From positions 367,707 through 431,706 of the forward strand of contig NZ_MKIM01000025.1 in NCBI RefSeq assembly GCF_001939045.1: DNA of 64,000 bases, in the 5' to 3' direction. The notes beneath the pieces were generated by a model. It was given only the letters and a program-made list of their open reading frames with translations. It was not told the DNA's origin and did no database searches. Source of the DNA: Rhizobium oryziradicis. Its GTDB lineage: Bacteria > Pseudomonadota > Alphaproteobacteria > Rhizobiales > Rhizobiaceae. Positions 56,342 through 64,000 of this stretch are shown piece by piece. The number at the start of each line of letters is the position of its first letter. Within the stretch, counting starts at the first letter, position 1. The translations under genes and the position numbers were made by a program.

Positions 56342-56429
56342 GCATCATGTCATGATGCGCGAGACTGTATCGCTTTATGGTGCTGCATCATTTCACCTGA
56401 ACCCGAATCAGATTCAGCAATGATGCAGC
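56342..56429. other. Stem-loops in the glpD-glpS gap
   Basis: Two inverted repeats share the motif GCATCAT/ATGATGC: GCATCATG-T-CATGATGC (56342-56358) and 11-bp arms GCTGCATCATT/AATGATGCAGC (56382-56392 and 56419-56429). They could slow ribonucleases, end part of the transcription after glpD, or bind a regulator. Confidence 0.55.
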
Positions 56430-56504
56430 ATGTCACTCTATGCGCCGTCCCCCGTGCGCCGGAAGGCAAACCTGCAAGCAGATGCCCTTCCTTCAACATA
56501 CACG

Positions 56505-58016
56505 TCAGGCGGCGCGTGCTCCCTCAATATAGTCTTCCAGTCCCTTCGCCTCCTCGCGGCTCAGGAACAGGCCTTGCTTTGTGCGACGCCACAGAATGTC
56601 TTCTGCGGTTGTCGCCCATTCACGCGCAATCAGCCAGTCTACTTCCGTCTGATAGAGCGTGCCGCCAAAATGCCGCCCAAGCCCATCAAAGCTTTTCGCG
56701 CCATTCAGCAATGTATGCGCCAAAGTGCCGTAACAGCGGATCAAACGCTTTGCGCAGCGATCATCCAAAAACGGAAAGGCTGTTTTCAATTTTGCCACTT
56801 CGGCGTCATAGCCTGTTGCCGGAAAGTCTCCACCGGGCAAACGGCTTGTGGCAGTCCATGGCTTACCCTTGACACCAATGGCTTCGCCGATTTTTTCCAA
56901 GGCATGTTCGCCAAGGCGGCGATAGGTGGTCAATTTGCCGCCAAACACGTTCAGCAGCGGTGCCGAACCGTCTTGCGCTTCCAGCTTCAACACGTAATCA
57001 CGCGTCGCTTCCTGCGCCTTGGATGCGCCATCATCAAACAATGGGCGCACAGCAGAATAAGACCAGACAATATCCTCTGGCTTCACAGGCTCTGCGAAAT
57101 ATTCGCTGGCCGCGTTGCAAAGATACGAAATCTCGCCCTCAGAAATTTTCACATCCTTCGGGTCACCCTTGTAATCCTGATCAGTGGTGCCAATCAGCGT
57201 GAAATCCGTCTCATAGGGAATGGCAAAAATGATGCGGTTGTCTGGGTTTTGAAAGAAGTAGGCGCGCGGATCGTCAAACTTCTTTTTCACAATAATATGG
57301 CTGCCCTGCACAAGGCGCACATTATGGGCATTGTTCTTGCCAACCGCATTGGACAGCACATTGTCCACCCACGGACCCGCGGCATTGACCAGCATCCGCG
57401 CCTGATAGGTGGTGCGGCTGCGGGTTGCGCGGTCTTCAACTTCGATATTCCAGAGGCCACCATCACGGCGGGCACCAATCACACGGGTGCGGCTCAGGAT
57501 TTTTGCGCCGCGATCAGCAGCATCACGGGCATTGAGCACCACAAAGCGCGCATCATCCACCCAGCCATCGGAATATTCGAAGGCGCGGGTAAACAGGGGT
57601 TTCAGCGGCTTGCCGGCCTTGTCTTTGCGCATATCCAGCGTTTTGGTGGCAGGCAAAAGTTTGCGACCACCCAAGTGATCGTAAAGAAACAGGCCAAGGC
57701 GGATCATCCAGGCAGGGCGAATGCCGCCCTTATGGAAGGGCAAAACAAAGCGCATCGGCCAAATGATGTGCGGAGACATGGCCCAGAGCGTTTCGCGCTC
57801 CATCAGCGCTTCGCGCACCAAACGAAATTCGTAATGCTCCAGATAGCGCAGACCGCCGTGGATCAGCTTGGTCGCGCCGGAGGACGTGCCCGATGCGAAA
57901 TCGTTCATTTCCGCAAGCGCAACCTTGTAGCCACGCCCCACGGCGTCGCGGGCAATGCCGCAGCCATTGATGCCGCCACCGATTACGAAAATATCGAATA
58001 CAGAATTGTCGGACAC
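56505..58016 (-). CDS. glpD: Glycerol-3-phosphate dehydrogenase (aerobic, FAD)
   Basis: 503 residues, GTG start with an AGGAAA site. Oxidises glycerol-3-phosphate to dihydroxyacetone phosphate at the membrane, feeding electrons to quinone. The FAD-binding loop is VIGGGINGCGIARDAVGRG; SSGATKLIHGGLRYLE and GGKLTTYRRLGEHALEKI are family marks, and a C-terminal cap (about 390-500) is present. It is the first structural gene after glpR and carries AAACGAAA-type sites upstream. The glycerol kinase needed to make its substrate is not in the window. Confidence 0.96.
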   Translation of the reverse strand: MSDNSVFDIFVIGGGINGCGIARDAVGRGYKVALAEMNDFASGTSSGATKLIHGGLRYLEHYEFRLVREALMERETLWAMSPHIIWPMRFVLPFHKGGIRPAWMIRLGLFLYDHLGGRKLLPATKTLDMRKDKAGKPLKPLFTRAFEYSDGWVDDARFVVLNARDAADRGAKILSRTRVIGARRDGGLWNIEVEDRATRSRTTYQARMLVNAAGPWVDNVLSNAVGKNNAHNVRLVQGSHIIVKKKFDDPRAYFFQNPDNRIIFAIPYETDFTLIGTTDQDYKGDPKDVKISEGEISYLCNAASEYFAEPVKPEDIVWSYSAVRPLFDDGASKAQEATRDYVLKLEAQDGSAPLLNVFGGKLTTYRRLGEHALEKIGEAIGVKGKPWTATSRLPGGDFPATGYDAEVAKLKTAFPFLDDRCAKRLIRCYGTLAHTLLNGAKSFDGLGRHFGGTLYQTEVDWLIAREWATTAEDILWRRTKQGLFLSREEAKGLEDYIEGARAA

Positions 58017-58075
58017 GCTTTCCTCTCCCTTCGCAATGCAGCAAATTATTGCAGTTGCGAACCTATATAAGAGTA

Positions 58076-58105
58076 AAACGAAATCAAAGCGAATGTCAAA
58101 CGAAA
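58076..58105. promoter_or_regulatory. Candidate GlpR operator before glpD
   Basis: AAACGAAA at 58076-58083 and 58098-58105, with a related AAAGCGAA at 58086-58093, so the copies are spaced about 10 to 12 bp apart. The same AACGAAA core forms the inverted repeat before glpR. Overlaps a possible promoter (TTGACA on the minus strand at 58094-58099). Confidence 0.6.
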
Positions 58106-58139
58106 GTTCACAGGAAAGTGAAAAGCCGAGACGCGCCGC

Positions 58140-58904
58140 TCACACAAATGTTTCGATCAAGCGAACATCATGCTCACGACAGGTCTGCGAGATCGCTGCA
58201 ATATGGCATTTATCGGTGATAAACGTGTGAACCTGGCTCAAATGACCAATGCGCACAGGTGCTGTGCGCTCAAATTTGGAGGAATCTGCCACCAAAATCA
58301 CATGGCGGGCATTGGCGATGATGGCTTGTGCCACTTTCACCTCGCGATAATCATAGTCCAGCAGTGCCCCATCATGGTCGATGGCAGAAACGCCAATCAC
58401 CGCATAATCGACCTTGAACTGGCGAATGAAATCGACGGCCGCTTCCCCGACAATACCGCCATCTGCACCCCGCACCACGCCACCGGCAATCACCACCTCA
58501 ATGGCTGGAAAAACCCGCAAGCGATTGGCAACATTGATATTATTGGTAATGACCATCAGGTCTTTATGGTCCAGAAGTGCCTCGCCAACGGCTTCTGTGG
58601 TGGTGCCGATATTGATAAACAAGGATGCATTGTTGGGAATAAGCTCAGCCGCAGCCCGGCCAATGGCCTGCTTTTCCGGTGCGGCGATTGAGCGCCGCGC
58701 CTCGTAATGGACATTCTCGGCACCGCTTGGAAAAATCGCACCGCCATGCACACGGGTCAATTGCCGCGCCTCGCAGAGATCATTGAGATCCTTGCGAATG
58801 GTTTGCGGCGTCACCGTAAAACGCAGCGCCAGATCCTCGACTTGCACTCGGCCCTCGGCCTTGGCAATGTCCAAAATCTCCGACTGCCGGGCCGACAGAA
58901 GCAT
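58140..58904 (-). CDS. glpR: DeoR-family glycerol regulon repressor GlpR
   Basis: 254 residues. The N-terminal DeoR helix-turn-helix is SARQSEILDIAKAEGRVQVE followed by TPQTIRKDLNDLCE (residues 4-50); the sugar-phosphate-binding domain has LIPNNASLFINIGTTTEAVGEAL-type and DYREVKVAQAII segments. It probably releases DNA when glycerol-3-phosphate binds. ATG has GGGAGGG upstream. It is upstream of glpD on the same strand with a 123-bp gap, and both genes have AACGAAA-type operators. Confidence 0.92.
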   Translation of the reverse strand: MLLSARQSEILDIAKAEGRVQVEDLALRFTVTPQTIRKDLNDLCEARQLTRVHGGAIFPSGAENVHYEARRSIAAPEKQAIGRAAAELIPNNASLFINIGTTTEAVGEALLDHKDLMVITNNINVANRLRVFPAIEVVIAGGVVRGADGGIVGEAAVDFIRQFKVDYAVIGVSAIDHDGALLDYDYREVKVAQAIIANARHVILVADSSKFERTAPVRIGHLSQVHTFITDKCHIAAISQTCREHDVRLIETFV

Positions 58905-58918
58905 GGCACCCTCCCTGT

Positions 58919-58952
58919 TTTCGTTTTTCTTTCATCATAACGAAAAACGAAA
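58919..58952. promoter_or_regulatory. Candidate GlpR operator before glpR
   Basis: Perfect 11-bp inverted repeat TTTCGTTTTTC (58919-58929) and GAAAAACGAAA (58942-58952), 15-48 bp before the glpR start. It shares the CGAAA core with the glpD sites, consistent with autoregulation. Confidence 0.68.
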
Positions 58953-58994
58953 GGGGAGCAATGGGATTGCGAGCACCCCACCCTCCAGCGTTAT

Positions 58995-61133
58995 TCAAGC
59001 ATTACGCAAGCGTCCCTGCATGAGATCCATCACGGCGCGGGCAGCTTCCAGCACGTTGGTGCCGGGGCCAAAGACGGCGGCCACGCCATGATCGAGCAGG
59101 AATTGATAATCCTGCCGCGGTATAACGCCACCCACGACAACGATGATGTTTTCGGCACCCTTGGCTTTCAGCGCTTCCACCAATTGGGGAGCAAGGGTTT
59201 TATGGCCAGCCGCCAGCGATGACATGCCCACCACATGCACCTTTTGCTCAATGGCAAGATCTGCCGCCTCGTTGGGCGTCTGGAACAGCGGTCCGGCAAT
59301 CACCTCAAAACCCAGATCGCCAAAGGCCGACGAAATCACCTTGGCACCGCGATCATGACCATCCTGCCCCAGCTTGGCCACCATGATTTTTGGCTTGGCA
59401 CCCAGCGCGCTGGCAAAATCGGATAGCCGACTGACAATCATCTGATATTCAGGATCATCGTGATAACTGTCGCCGTAAACCTTCGATACCACCTTTGGCA
59501 CGGCTGAATGGTCGCCAAACACAGCCCGCATGGCATCCGATATTTCGCCAACCGTTGCACGGGCGCGGGCGGCCTCAACGGCTGCTGCCAGCAGGTTGCC
59601 CTCGCCGGTTTGGGCCACGCGCGTCAGTTCTGCCAAGGTGTCAGCGACTAGCTTGGCGTCGCGACGGCGCTTGGTGTCTTCCAACCGCTTGATCTGGCCA
59701 AGCCTAACTGCGGCATTATCAATATCGAGAATGTCAATTTCATCCTCGGTTTCCAGCCGGTATTTGTTGACGCCAACGATCACCTCTTCGCCACGGTCAA
59801 CGGCTGCCTGGCGGCGGGTGGCAGCTTCCTCGATCAGGCGTTTGGGCAGGCCATCATCGACGGCCTTTGTCATGCCGCCGAGGCTTTCCACCTCTTCAAT
59901 CAAGGCCCAGGCGGCGTCTGCCAGCTCGCTCGTCAAGCTCTCGACATAGTAGGAGCCCGCCAAGGGATCGACCACTTTGGTCACGCCGGTTTCATGCTGC
60001 AAGATCAGCTGGGTGTTGCGGGCAATGCGGGCCGAAAACTCCGTGGGAAGCGCAATCGCCTCATCAAAGGAATTGGTGTGCAGCGATTGCGTGCCACCCA
60101 GCACTGCCGACATCGCCTCAAAGGCGGTGCGGATGATATTGTTATAGGGGTCTTGCTCTTGCAGTGACACACCCGAGGTCTGACAGTGCGTGCGCAGCAT
60201 CAGGCTTGCGGGCTTTTTCGGCGCAAACTCCTGCATGATCCGCGTCCACAACAGACGCGCGGCCCGCAGCTTTGCGGCTTCCATGAAGAAATTCATGCCA
60301 ATGGCAAAGAAGAATGACAGTCTTCCTGCAAACTCATCGACATCCAGCCCCTTGGCAAGCGCTGCACGCACATATTCGCGCCCATCGGCCAGCGTAAACG
60401 CCAACTCCTGCACCAAGGTGGCACCGGCTTCCTGCATATGATAGCCGGATATGGAAATCGAATTGAACTTCGGCATGTCCTTGGCCGTGTATTCGATAAT
60501 ATCGGCAACGATCCGCATCGAAGGTTCTGGCGGATAGATATAGGTGTTGCGCACCATGAATTCTTTGAGAATATCGTTCTGAATGGTGCCAGACAGTTTA
60601 TTGCGCGACACGCCCTGCTCTTCGCCCGCGACAATGAAATTGGCCAGAATTGGAATGACAGCCCCGTTCATGGTCATCGATACTGACATCTGATCGAGTG
60701 GAATGCCGTCGAACAGGATTTTCATATCCTCAACGCTGTCAATCGCCACACCCGCCTTGCCGACATCGCCTTCAACACGCGGATGATCGCTATCATAGCC
60801 GCGGTGGGTGGCGAGATCGAAGGCCACCGACAGGCCCTTTTGGCCAGCAGCGAGATTGCGCTTGTAAAAGGCATTCGAGGCTTCAGCGGTGGAGAAACCG
60901 GCATATTGCCGAATGGTCCAAGGCCGCCCCGCATACATGGTGGCGCGAGGGCCACGGGTGAAGGGTGCGAAACCGGGGAGCGTGTCGAGATGCTCCACCC
61001 CTCGCAGATCTTCTTGCGTGTAGAACGGCTTGACGGCAATGCCTTCCGGCGTTTGCCAGGTCAGTGTATCGGGTGAGGCTTTCAGCTCTTTTTCGGCCAG
61101 AGCCTGCCAATCCTGCATGGTTTTCTTGGTCAT
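58995..61133 (-). CDS. scpA: Methylmalonyl-CoA mutase
   Basis: 712 residues. Adenosylcobalamin enzyme that converts (R)-methylmalonyl-CoA to succinyl-CoA. A catalytic TIM-barrel (1-540) has [32 protein letters not shown] and [19 protein letters not shown]. The C-terminal B12-binding domain (about 575-705) carries the lower-ligand motif [13 protein letters not shown] 61133 (MTKKTMQDW) has GGAGG upstream. It lies 24 bp after pccA and is surely co-transcribed with it. The same gene is called bhbA or mcm in rhizobia; the symbol is by function. Confidence 0.96.
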   Translation of the reverse strand: MTKKTMQDWQALAEKELKASPDTLTWQTPEGIAVKPFYTQEDLRGVEHLDTLPGFAPFTRGPRATMYAGRPWTIRQYAGFSTAEASNAFYKRNLAAGQKGLSVAFDLATHRGYDSDHPRVEGDVGKAGVAIDSVEDMKILFDGIPLDQMSVSMTMNGAVIPILANFIVAGEEQGVSRNKLSGTIQNDILKEFMVRNTYIYPPEPSMRIVADIIEYTAKDMPKFNSISISGYHMQEAGATLVQELAFTLADGREYVRAALAKGLDVDEFAGRLSFFFAIGMNFFMEAAKLRAARLLWTRIMQEFAPKKPASLMLRTHCQTSGVSLQEQDPYNNIIRTAFEAMSAVLGGTQSLHTNSFDEAIALPTEFSARIARNTQLILQHETGVTKVVDPLAGSYYVESLTSELADAAWALIEEVESLGGMTKAVDDGLPKRLIEEAATRRQAAVDRGEEVIVGVNKYRLETEDEIDILDIDNAAVRLGQIKRLEDTKRRRDAKLVADTLAELTRVAQTGEGNLLAAAVEAARARATVGEISDAMRAVFGDHSAVPKVVSKVYGDSYHDDPEYQMIVSRLSDFASALGAKPKIMVAKLGQDGHDRGAKVISSAFGDLGFEVIAGPLFQTPNEAADLAIEQKVHVVGMSSLAAGHKTLAPQLVEALKAKGAENIIVVVGGVIPRQDYQFLLDHGVAAVFGPGTNVLEAARAVMDLMQGRLRNA

Positions 61134-61157
61134 TGATTGGCCTCCACCCAAGTTCTC

Positions 61158-63155
61158 TCACTCAAATTCCATAATCAGCTCGTCCACAGCCAGACTTTGA
61201 CCTGCCGTAGCCACCAGCTTTTTCACCACGCCCTTGCGCTCGGCTTTGAGGATGTTTTCCATCTTCATCGCTTCCACGGTGGCCAAGGGTTGGCCTGCCT
61301 CCACGGTCTCCCCCTCCGCCACGGCAATGCCGGTGACCACGCCGGGCATGGGGCAGAGCAGCATTTTCGAGGTATCGGGCGGCAGTTTTTCCGGCATCAG
61401 GGCGGCCAATTGGGCCACGCGGAGGCTTCGCACATGGGCAATCACTTCCATGCCGCGCCAACGCAGGCGAATGGAGGGACCTTTCAGATCAATCTTGATG
61501 TTGATCGCCTGCCCCCCGATGATGAATTTCCCCAGCGTTTCGCCGGGGTTCCAATCACCGGAAATCGGGAAAACATCGCCTTCACCAAACATCACCGCCG
61601 TGGCTTCATCGGACACCACCAGCGGATAGTTTTTGCGACCCAGCATCACCACCCAATCCCTGCCGACTTTGCGGGCATGATTGCCCATCGCACCAGAAAT
61701 TTGCGCGGCGCGGCGCTCACGCTTTTGATGCACAAGAGCTGCAATGGCGGCCAGCACTTTCGCGTCTGCAGCCGTTGGTTCCACGCCCGTGAAGCCTTCC
61801 GGGAATTCTTCGGCAATGAAAGCCGTGGTGATTTTCCCCGATCGAAAGCGCGGATGCTGCATAACAGTGGAGAGAAACGGCAGGTTGTGGCCAATACCTT
61901 CGACCTCAAACCCGTCCAGCGCTGCACTCATGGCATCAATGGCGGTCAAGCGATCTGGACCCCAGGTGCAAAGCTTGGCAACCATGGGGTCGTAATACAT
62001 CGAGATTTCGCCGCCTTCAAACACGCCGGTGTCATTGCGCACCAGCGTGCCGCTGGCCGCCACACCTTCCACCGGCGGACGATAGCGGGTGAGCCGACCA
62101 ATCGAGGGCAGAAAATTGCGATAGGGGTCTTCGGCATAAAGGCGGCTCTCAATCGCCCAGCCGTTGAGCACCACATCATCCTGCGCAAACGCCAGCTCTT
62201 CGCCTGCCGCCACGCGGATCATCTGCTCCACCAGATCCAGCCCGGTGATCAGCTCCGTCACCGGATGTTCCACCTGCAAACGGGTGTTCATTTCCAGAAA
62301 ATAGAAATTGCGATTGCCATCAACGATGAATTCCACCGTGCCTGCAGAGTGATAGCCAACAGCCTTGGACAGTGCCACGGCCTGCTCGCCCATGGCTTTG
62401 CGGGTCGCCTCATCCAGAAACGGCGATGGCGCTTCCTCGATAACCTTTTGATTGCGTCGCTGGATCGAGCATTCGCGCTCTCCCAAATATAGCACCGTGC
62501 CATGCTTGTCGCCCAGCACCTGAATTTCGATATGGCGTGGCTCGGTGACGAATTTTTCGATAAAAATCCGATCATCACCAAAGGAATTCATCGCTTCGTT
62601 TTTCGACGATTGAAACCCTTCGCGCGCTTCTGCCTCATTCCAGGCAATGCGCATGCCCTTGCCACCACCGCCCGCTGACGCCTTGATCATCACCGGATAG
62701 CCGATTTCGCCAGCAATTTTCACCGCTTCATCGGCATCCGCAATCAACCCCATATGGCCGGGTACCGTAGAAACACCCGCTTCCGCAGCCAGTTTCTTGG
62801 AGGTGATCTTATCACCCATCGCCTGAATGGCCCCAACCGGCGGGCCTATGAAAATCACACCCGCCTTGTCCAGCGCCTCGGCAAATGCGGCATTTTCCGA
62901 CAAAAAGCCGTAGCCGGGATGTACCGCATCCGCACCCGTCTGCTTGATCGCATCGAGAATTTTCTCAATAACGATATAAGACTGATTGGAAGGCGACGGC
63001 CCAATATGCACCGCCTCATCTGCCATTTTCACATGCAAGGCATTGGCATCAGCATCGGAATAAACCGCAACCGTGGCAATGCCGAGCTTTTTCGCGGTTT
63101 TGATCACCCGGCAGGCGATTTCTCCACGATTGGCGATGAGGATTTTGGTGATCAT
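61158..63155 (-). CDS. pccA: Propionyl-CoA carboxylase alpha subunit (biotin carboxylase/BCCP)
   Basis: 665 residues. Carboxylates biotin with ATP and bicarbonate for transfer to propionyl-CoA. Biotin carboxylase domain (1-450) has the ATP-grasp loop SAGGGGKGMRIA, EVQVLGDKHG-like motif and NTRLQVEHPVTE; a linker domain follows; the C-terminal biotinyl domain has the modified Lys in VEAMKMENIL. The beta subunit PccB, required for activity, is not in the window and normally lies upstream. It precedes the mutase by 24 bp. Confidence 0.95.
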   Translation of the reverse strand: MITKILIANRGEIACRVIKTAKKLGIATVAVYSDADANALHVKMADEAVHIGPSPSNQSYIVIEKILDAIKQTGADAVHPGYGFLSENAAFAEALDKAGVIFIGPPVGAIQAMGDKITSKKLAAEAGVSTVPGHMGLIADADEAVKIAGEIGYPVMIKASAGGGGKGMRIAWNEAEAREGFQSSKNEAMNSFGDDRIFIEKFVTEPRHIEIQVLGDKHGTVLYLGERECSIQRRNQKVIEEAPSPFLDEATRKAMGEQAVALSKAVGYHSAGTVEFIVDGNRNFYFLEMNTRLQVEHPVTELITGLDLVEQMIRVAAGEELAFAQDDVVLNGWAIESRLYAEDPYRNFLPSIGRLTRYRPPVEGVAASGTLVRNDTGVFEGGEISMYYDPMVAKLCTWGPDRLTAIDAMSAALDGFEVEGIGHNLPFLSTVMQHPRFRSGKITTAFIAEEFPEGFTGVEPTAADAKVLAAIAALVHQKRERRAAQISGAMGNHARKVGRDWVVMLGRKNYPLVVSDEATAVMFGEGDVFPISGDWNPGETLGKFIIGGQAINIKIDLKGPSIRLRWRGMEVIAHVRSLRVAQLAALMPEKLPPDTSKMLLCPMPGVVTGIAVAEGETVEAGQPLATVEAMKMENILKAERKGVVKKLVATAGQSLAVDELIMEFE

Positions 63156-63159
63156 GGCA

Positions 63160-63537
63160 TCAGACTTCCATTATATCATCGAAGGATTGCGGAAAGCTCT
63201 TGCGGGCCACAGTTTCATTGATCTGCAGCATCGCATCATAGGAGGCGTTATCAAACGGGCGCTCGGCAGGCACCACTTCGCGGTTAAACAGGCGCGACAG
63301 GCGACCAGCATCAAGATTGCCACGCTCAAACGGCTCGGTGCCAAAATGGTGCCAGAGCGCGTGCATGAAAGCGGCGTCGGCCAGACCTTCTTTATTGTCG
63401 CTGGTGCGGTGGCGTGGGCGCTCGGTAATCGGGGCAACGCCATTGGGGTTGGCGCGGCGGATGGTGAATTGCCAGCCCGTTCCGGTCAGGCCGGAGGGGA
63501 AACCCCGGTGTTTGGTCATGTCGGGCAGTTTGGCCAT
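63160..63537 (-). CDS. Small conserved-looking protein upstream of pccA
   Basis: 125 residues, cytoplasmic. MAKLPDMTKHRGFPSGLTGT and LADAAFMHALWHHFGTEP are distinctive but I recognise no named family. ATG 63537 has GGAG 7 nt upstream; an in-frame codon further up would add a non-conserved stretch. It ends 4 bp before pccA, so it is in the same transcript and could be an accessory of propionate metabolism, which is inference from position only. Confidence 0.65.
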   Translation of the reverse strand: MAKLPDMTKHRGFPSGLTGTGWQFTIRRANPNGVAPITERPRHRTSDNKEGLADAAFMHALWHHFGTEPFERGNLDAGRLSRLFNREVVPAERPFDNASYDAMLQINETVARKSFPQSFDDIMEV

Positions 63538-63581
63538 AGTCGTCTCCAGAATCGTGTCTTTTGGTTTCTGCTGCCTTGGAG

Positions 63582-63611
63582 CCATTCTCTTTCGATTTTG
63601 AAAGAGAATGG
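63582..63611. other. 12-bp-arm palindrome between small gene and GST
   Basis: CCATTCTCTTTC and GAAAGAGAATGG are perfect arms with loop GATTTT. There is no T run on the minus strand, so it is not a clear terminator; it may be a leader hairpin for the small gene before pccA or an operator. Confidence 0.5.
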
Positions 63612-63672
63612 TTGATCCAACGCAAAGCAAAGTCCTGTACCTGTTTTCCCTCGGATACAGAACCTTTTCTGT

Positions 63673-64000
63673 TTATTTCAGCAAGGCATCCAGATCCGCG
63701 GCATCGTGGCGCTCTGGCAGGAAGGTGCCCGGATCACCAGAAGCCTTGTTGACGATAATACCGCGCTTGAGGGCAGGACGCTCGGCAAGCTGCTTGGCCC
63801 AACGGGCAACATGTTCGTATTCATGAACGGACAGGAAGGTGCCAGCATCGGGGTAGGATTGGTCGAGCACAAGGCGGCCATACCAGGGCCATATCGCCAT
63901 ATCGGCAATGGTGTATTCACTGCCCGCGACAAACTCGTTGTTGCCCAGTTGGCGATTGAGCACGTCCATCTGGCGCTTCACTTCCATGGCAAAACGATCA
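63673..64000 (-). CDS. YghU-like glutathione S-transferase, C-terminal part
   Basis: Only about 109 residues before the stop are in the window; the N-terminus is beyond 64000. The visible GST C-terminal domain has MDVLNRQLGNNEFVAGSEYT, ADMAIWPWYGRLVLDQ and YEHVARWAKQLAERPALKRG, the pattern of YghU/YfcG-like disulfide-bond oxidoreductases. The active-site Thr/Asn lies outside the window. It is on the same strand as the pccA group, 135 bp upstream of the small gene. Confidence 0.88.
   Translation of the reverse strand, partial: DRFAMEVKRQMDVLNRQLGNNEFVAGSEYTIADMAIWPWYGRLVLDQSYPDAGTFLSVHEYEHVARWAKQLAERPALKRGIIVNKASGDPGTFLPERHDAADLDALLK

Overview
The window is a compact, mostly housekeeping stretch of an alphaproteobacterial chromosome. 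It most resembles Hyphomicrobiales (Rhizobiales), in the Rhizobiaceae/Brucellaceae range. This rests on gene order and family content: fabA-fabB-fabI divergent from irr, rimP-nusA-ylxR-infB-rbfA-truB-rpsO-pnp, ffs upstream of dnaX-ybaB, pheA-kdsB divergent from cycM, a glpR-glpDSTPQUV glycerol locus, mbfA behind an Irr box, and DUF992 and BTLCP proteins. No tools were run, so genus level is not claimed.

Layout. 1-5100 (mostly minus): pheS (cut by the window edge), rplT, rpmI, a PhoPQ/FeuPQ-type two-component system with an upstream periplasmic PepSY-like protein, and infC with an ATT start. 5281-9769: an alpha/beta hydrolase, a LapG/BTLCP-type protease, the iron exporter mbfA divergent from a truncated haemoglobin across an Irr box, and an orphan TRAP binding protein. 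9904-13325: rpsA, cmk, a TIGR02300 protein and tRNA-Ala(GGC). 13414-19886: YdcF-like protein, an unknown secreted protein, TRIC channel, irr, fabABI and an RsmC-like methyltransferase. 20011-31050: the pnp-to-rimP translation/RNA cluster, all on minus. 31278-33951: a divergent pair made of an HTH-fused citrate synthase-like enzyme and an unusual CaiB-like protein. 34182-43633: MFS exporter, lytic transglycosylase, recR, MOSC, DUF992, ybaB, dnaX, SRP RNA, HIT and nudC. 43869-50200: GH3 beta-glucosidase, pheA-kdsB, cycM and a two-domain GSCFA protein in AT-richer DNA. 50344-58904: the glycerol uptake and catabolism operon with its DeoR-type repressor. 58995-64000: methylmalonyl-CoA mutase, propionyl-CoA carboxylase alpha subunit, a small unknown protein and a partial YghU-like GST.

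How genes connect. Irr is encoded at 15.5-15.9 kb and a perfect Irr-type palindrome sits before mbfA at 7.9 kb, so one local regulator probably controls iron export. GlpR probably controls itself and glpD through AACGAAA-type sites visible before both genes. Glycerol imported by GlpSTPQUV feeds GlpD after phosphorylation by a kinase not in the window. PccA and the mutase form most of the propionyl-CoA to succinyl-CoA route, but pccB and the epimerase are not here.

The observations most worth a second look are: the citrate synthase/CaiB-like pair, in which the CaiB-like protein looks permuted and lacks the catalytic Asp; the GlpS/GlpT ATPases, whose defects fall in the same composite ATP site; an exactly 11-bp-phased array of four CTGAC/GTCAG half-sites before the PepSY/two-component operon; and the tandem SGNH-like GSCFA protein.
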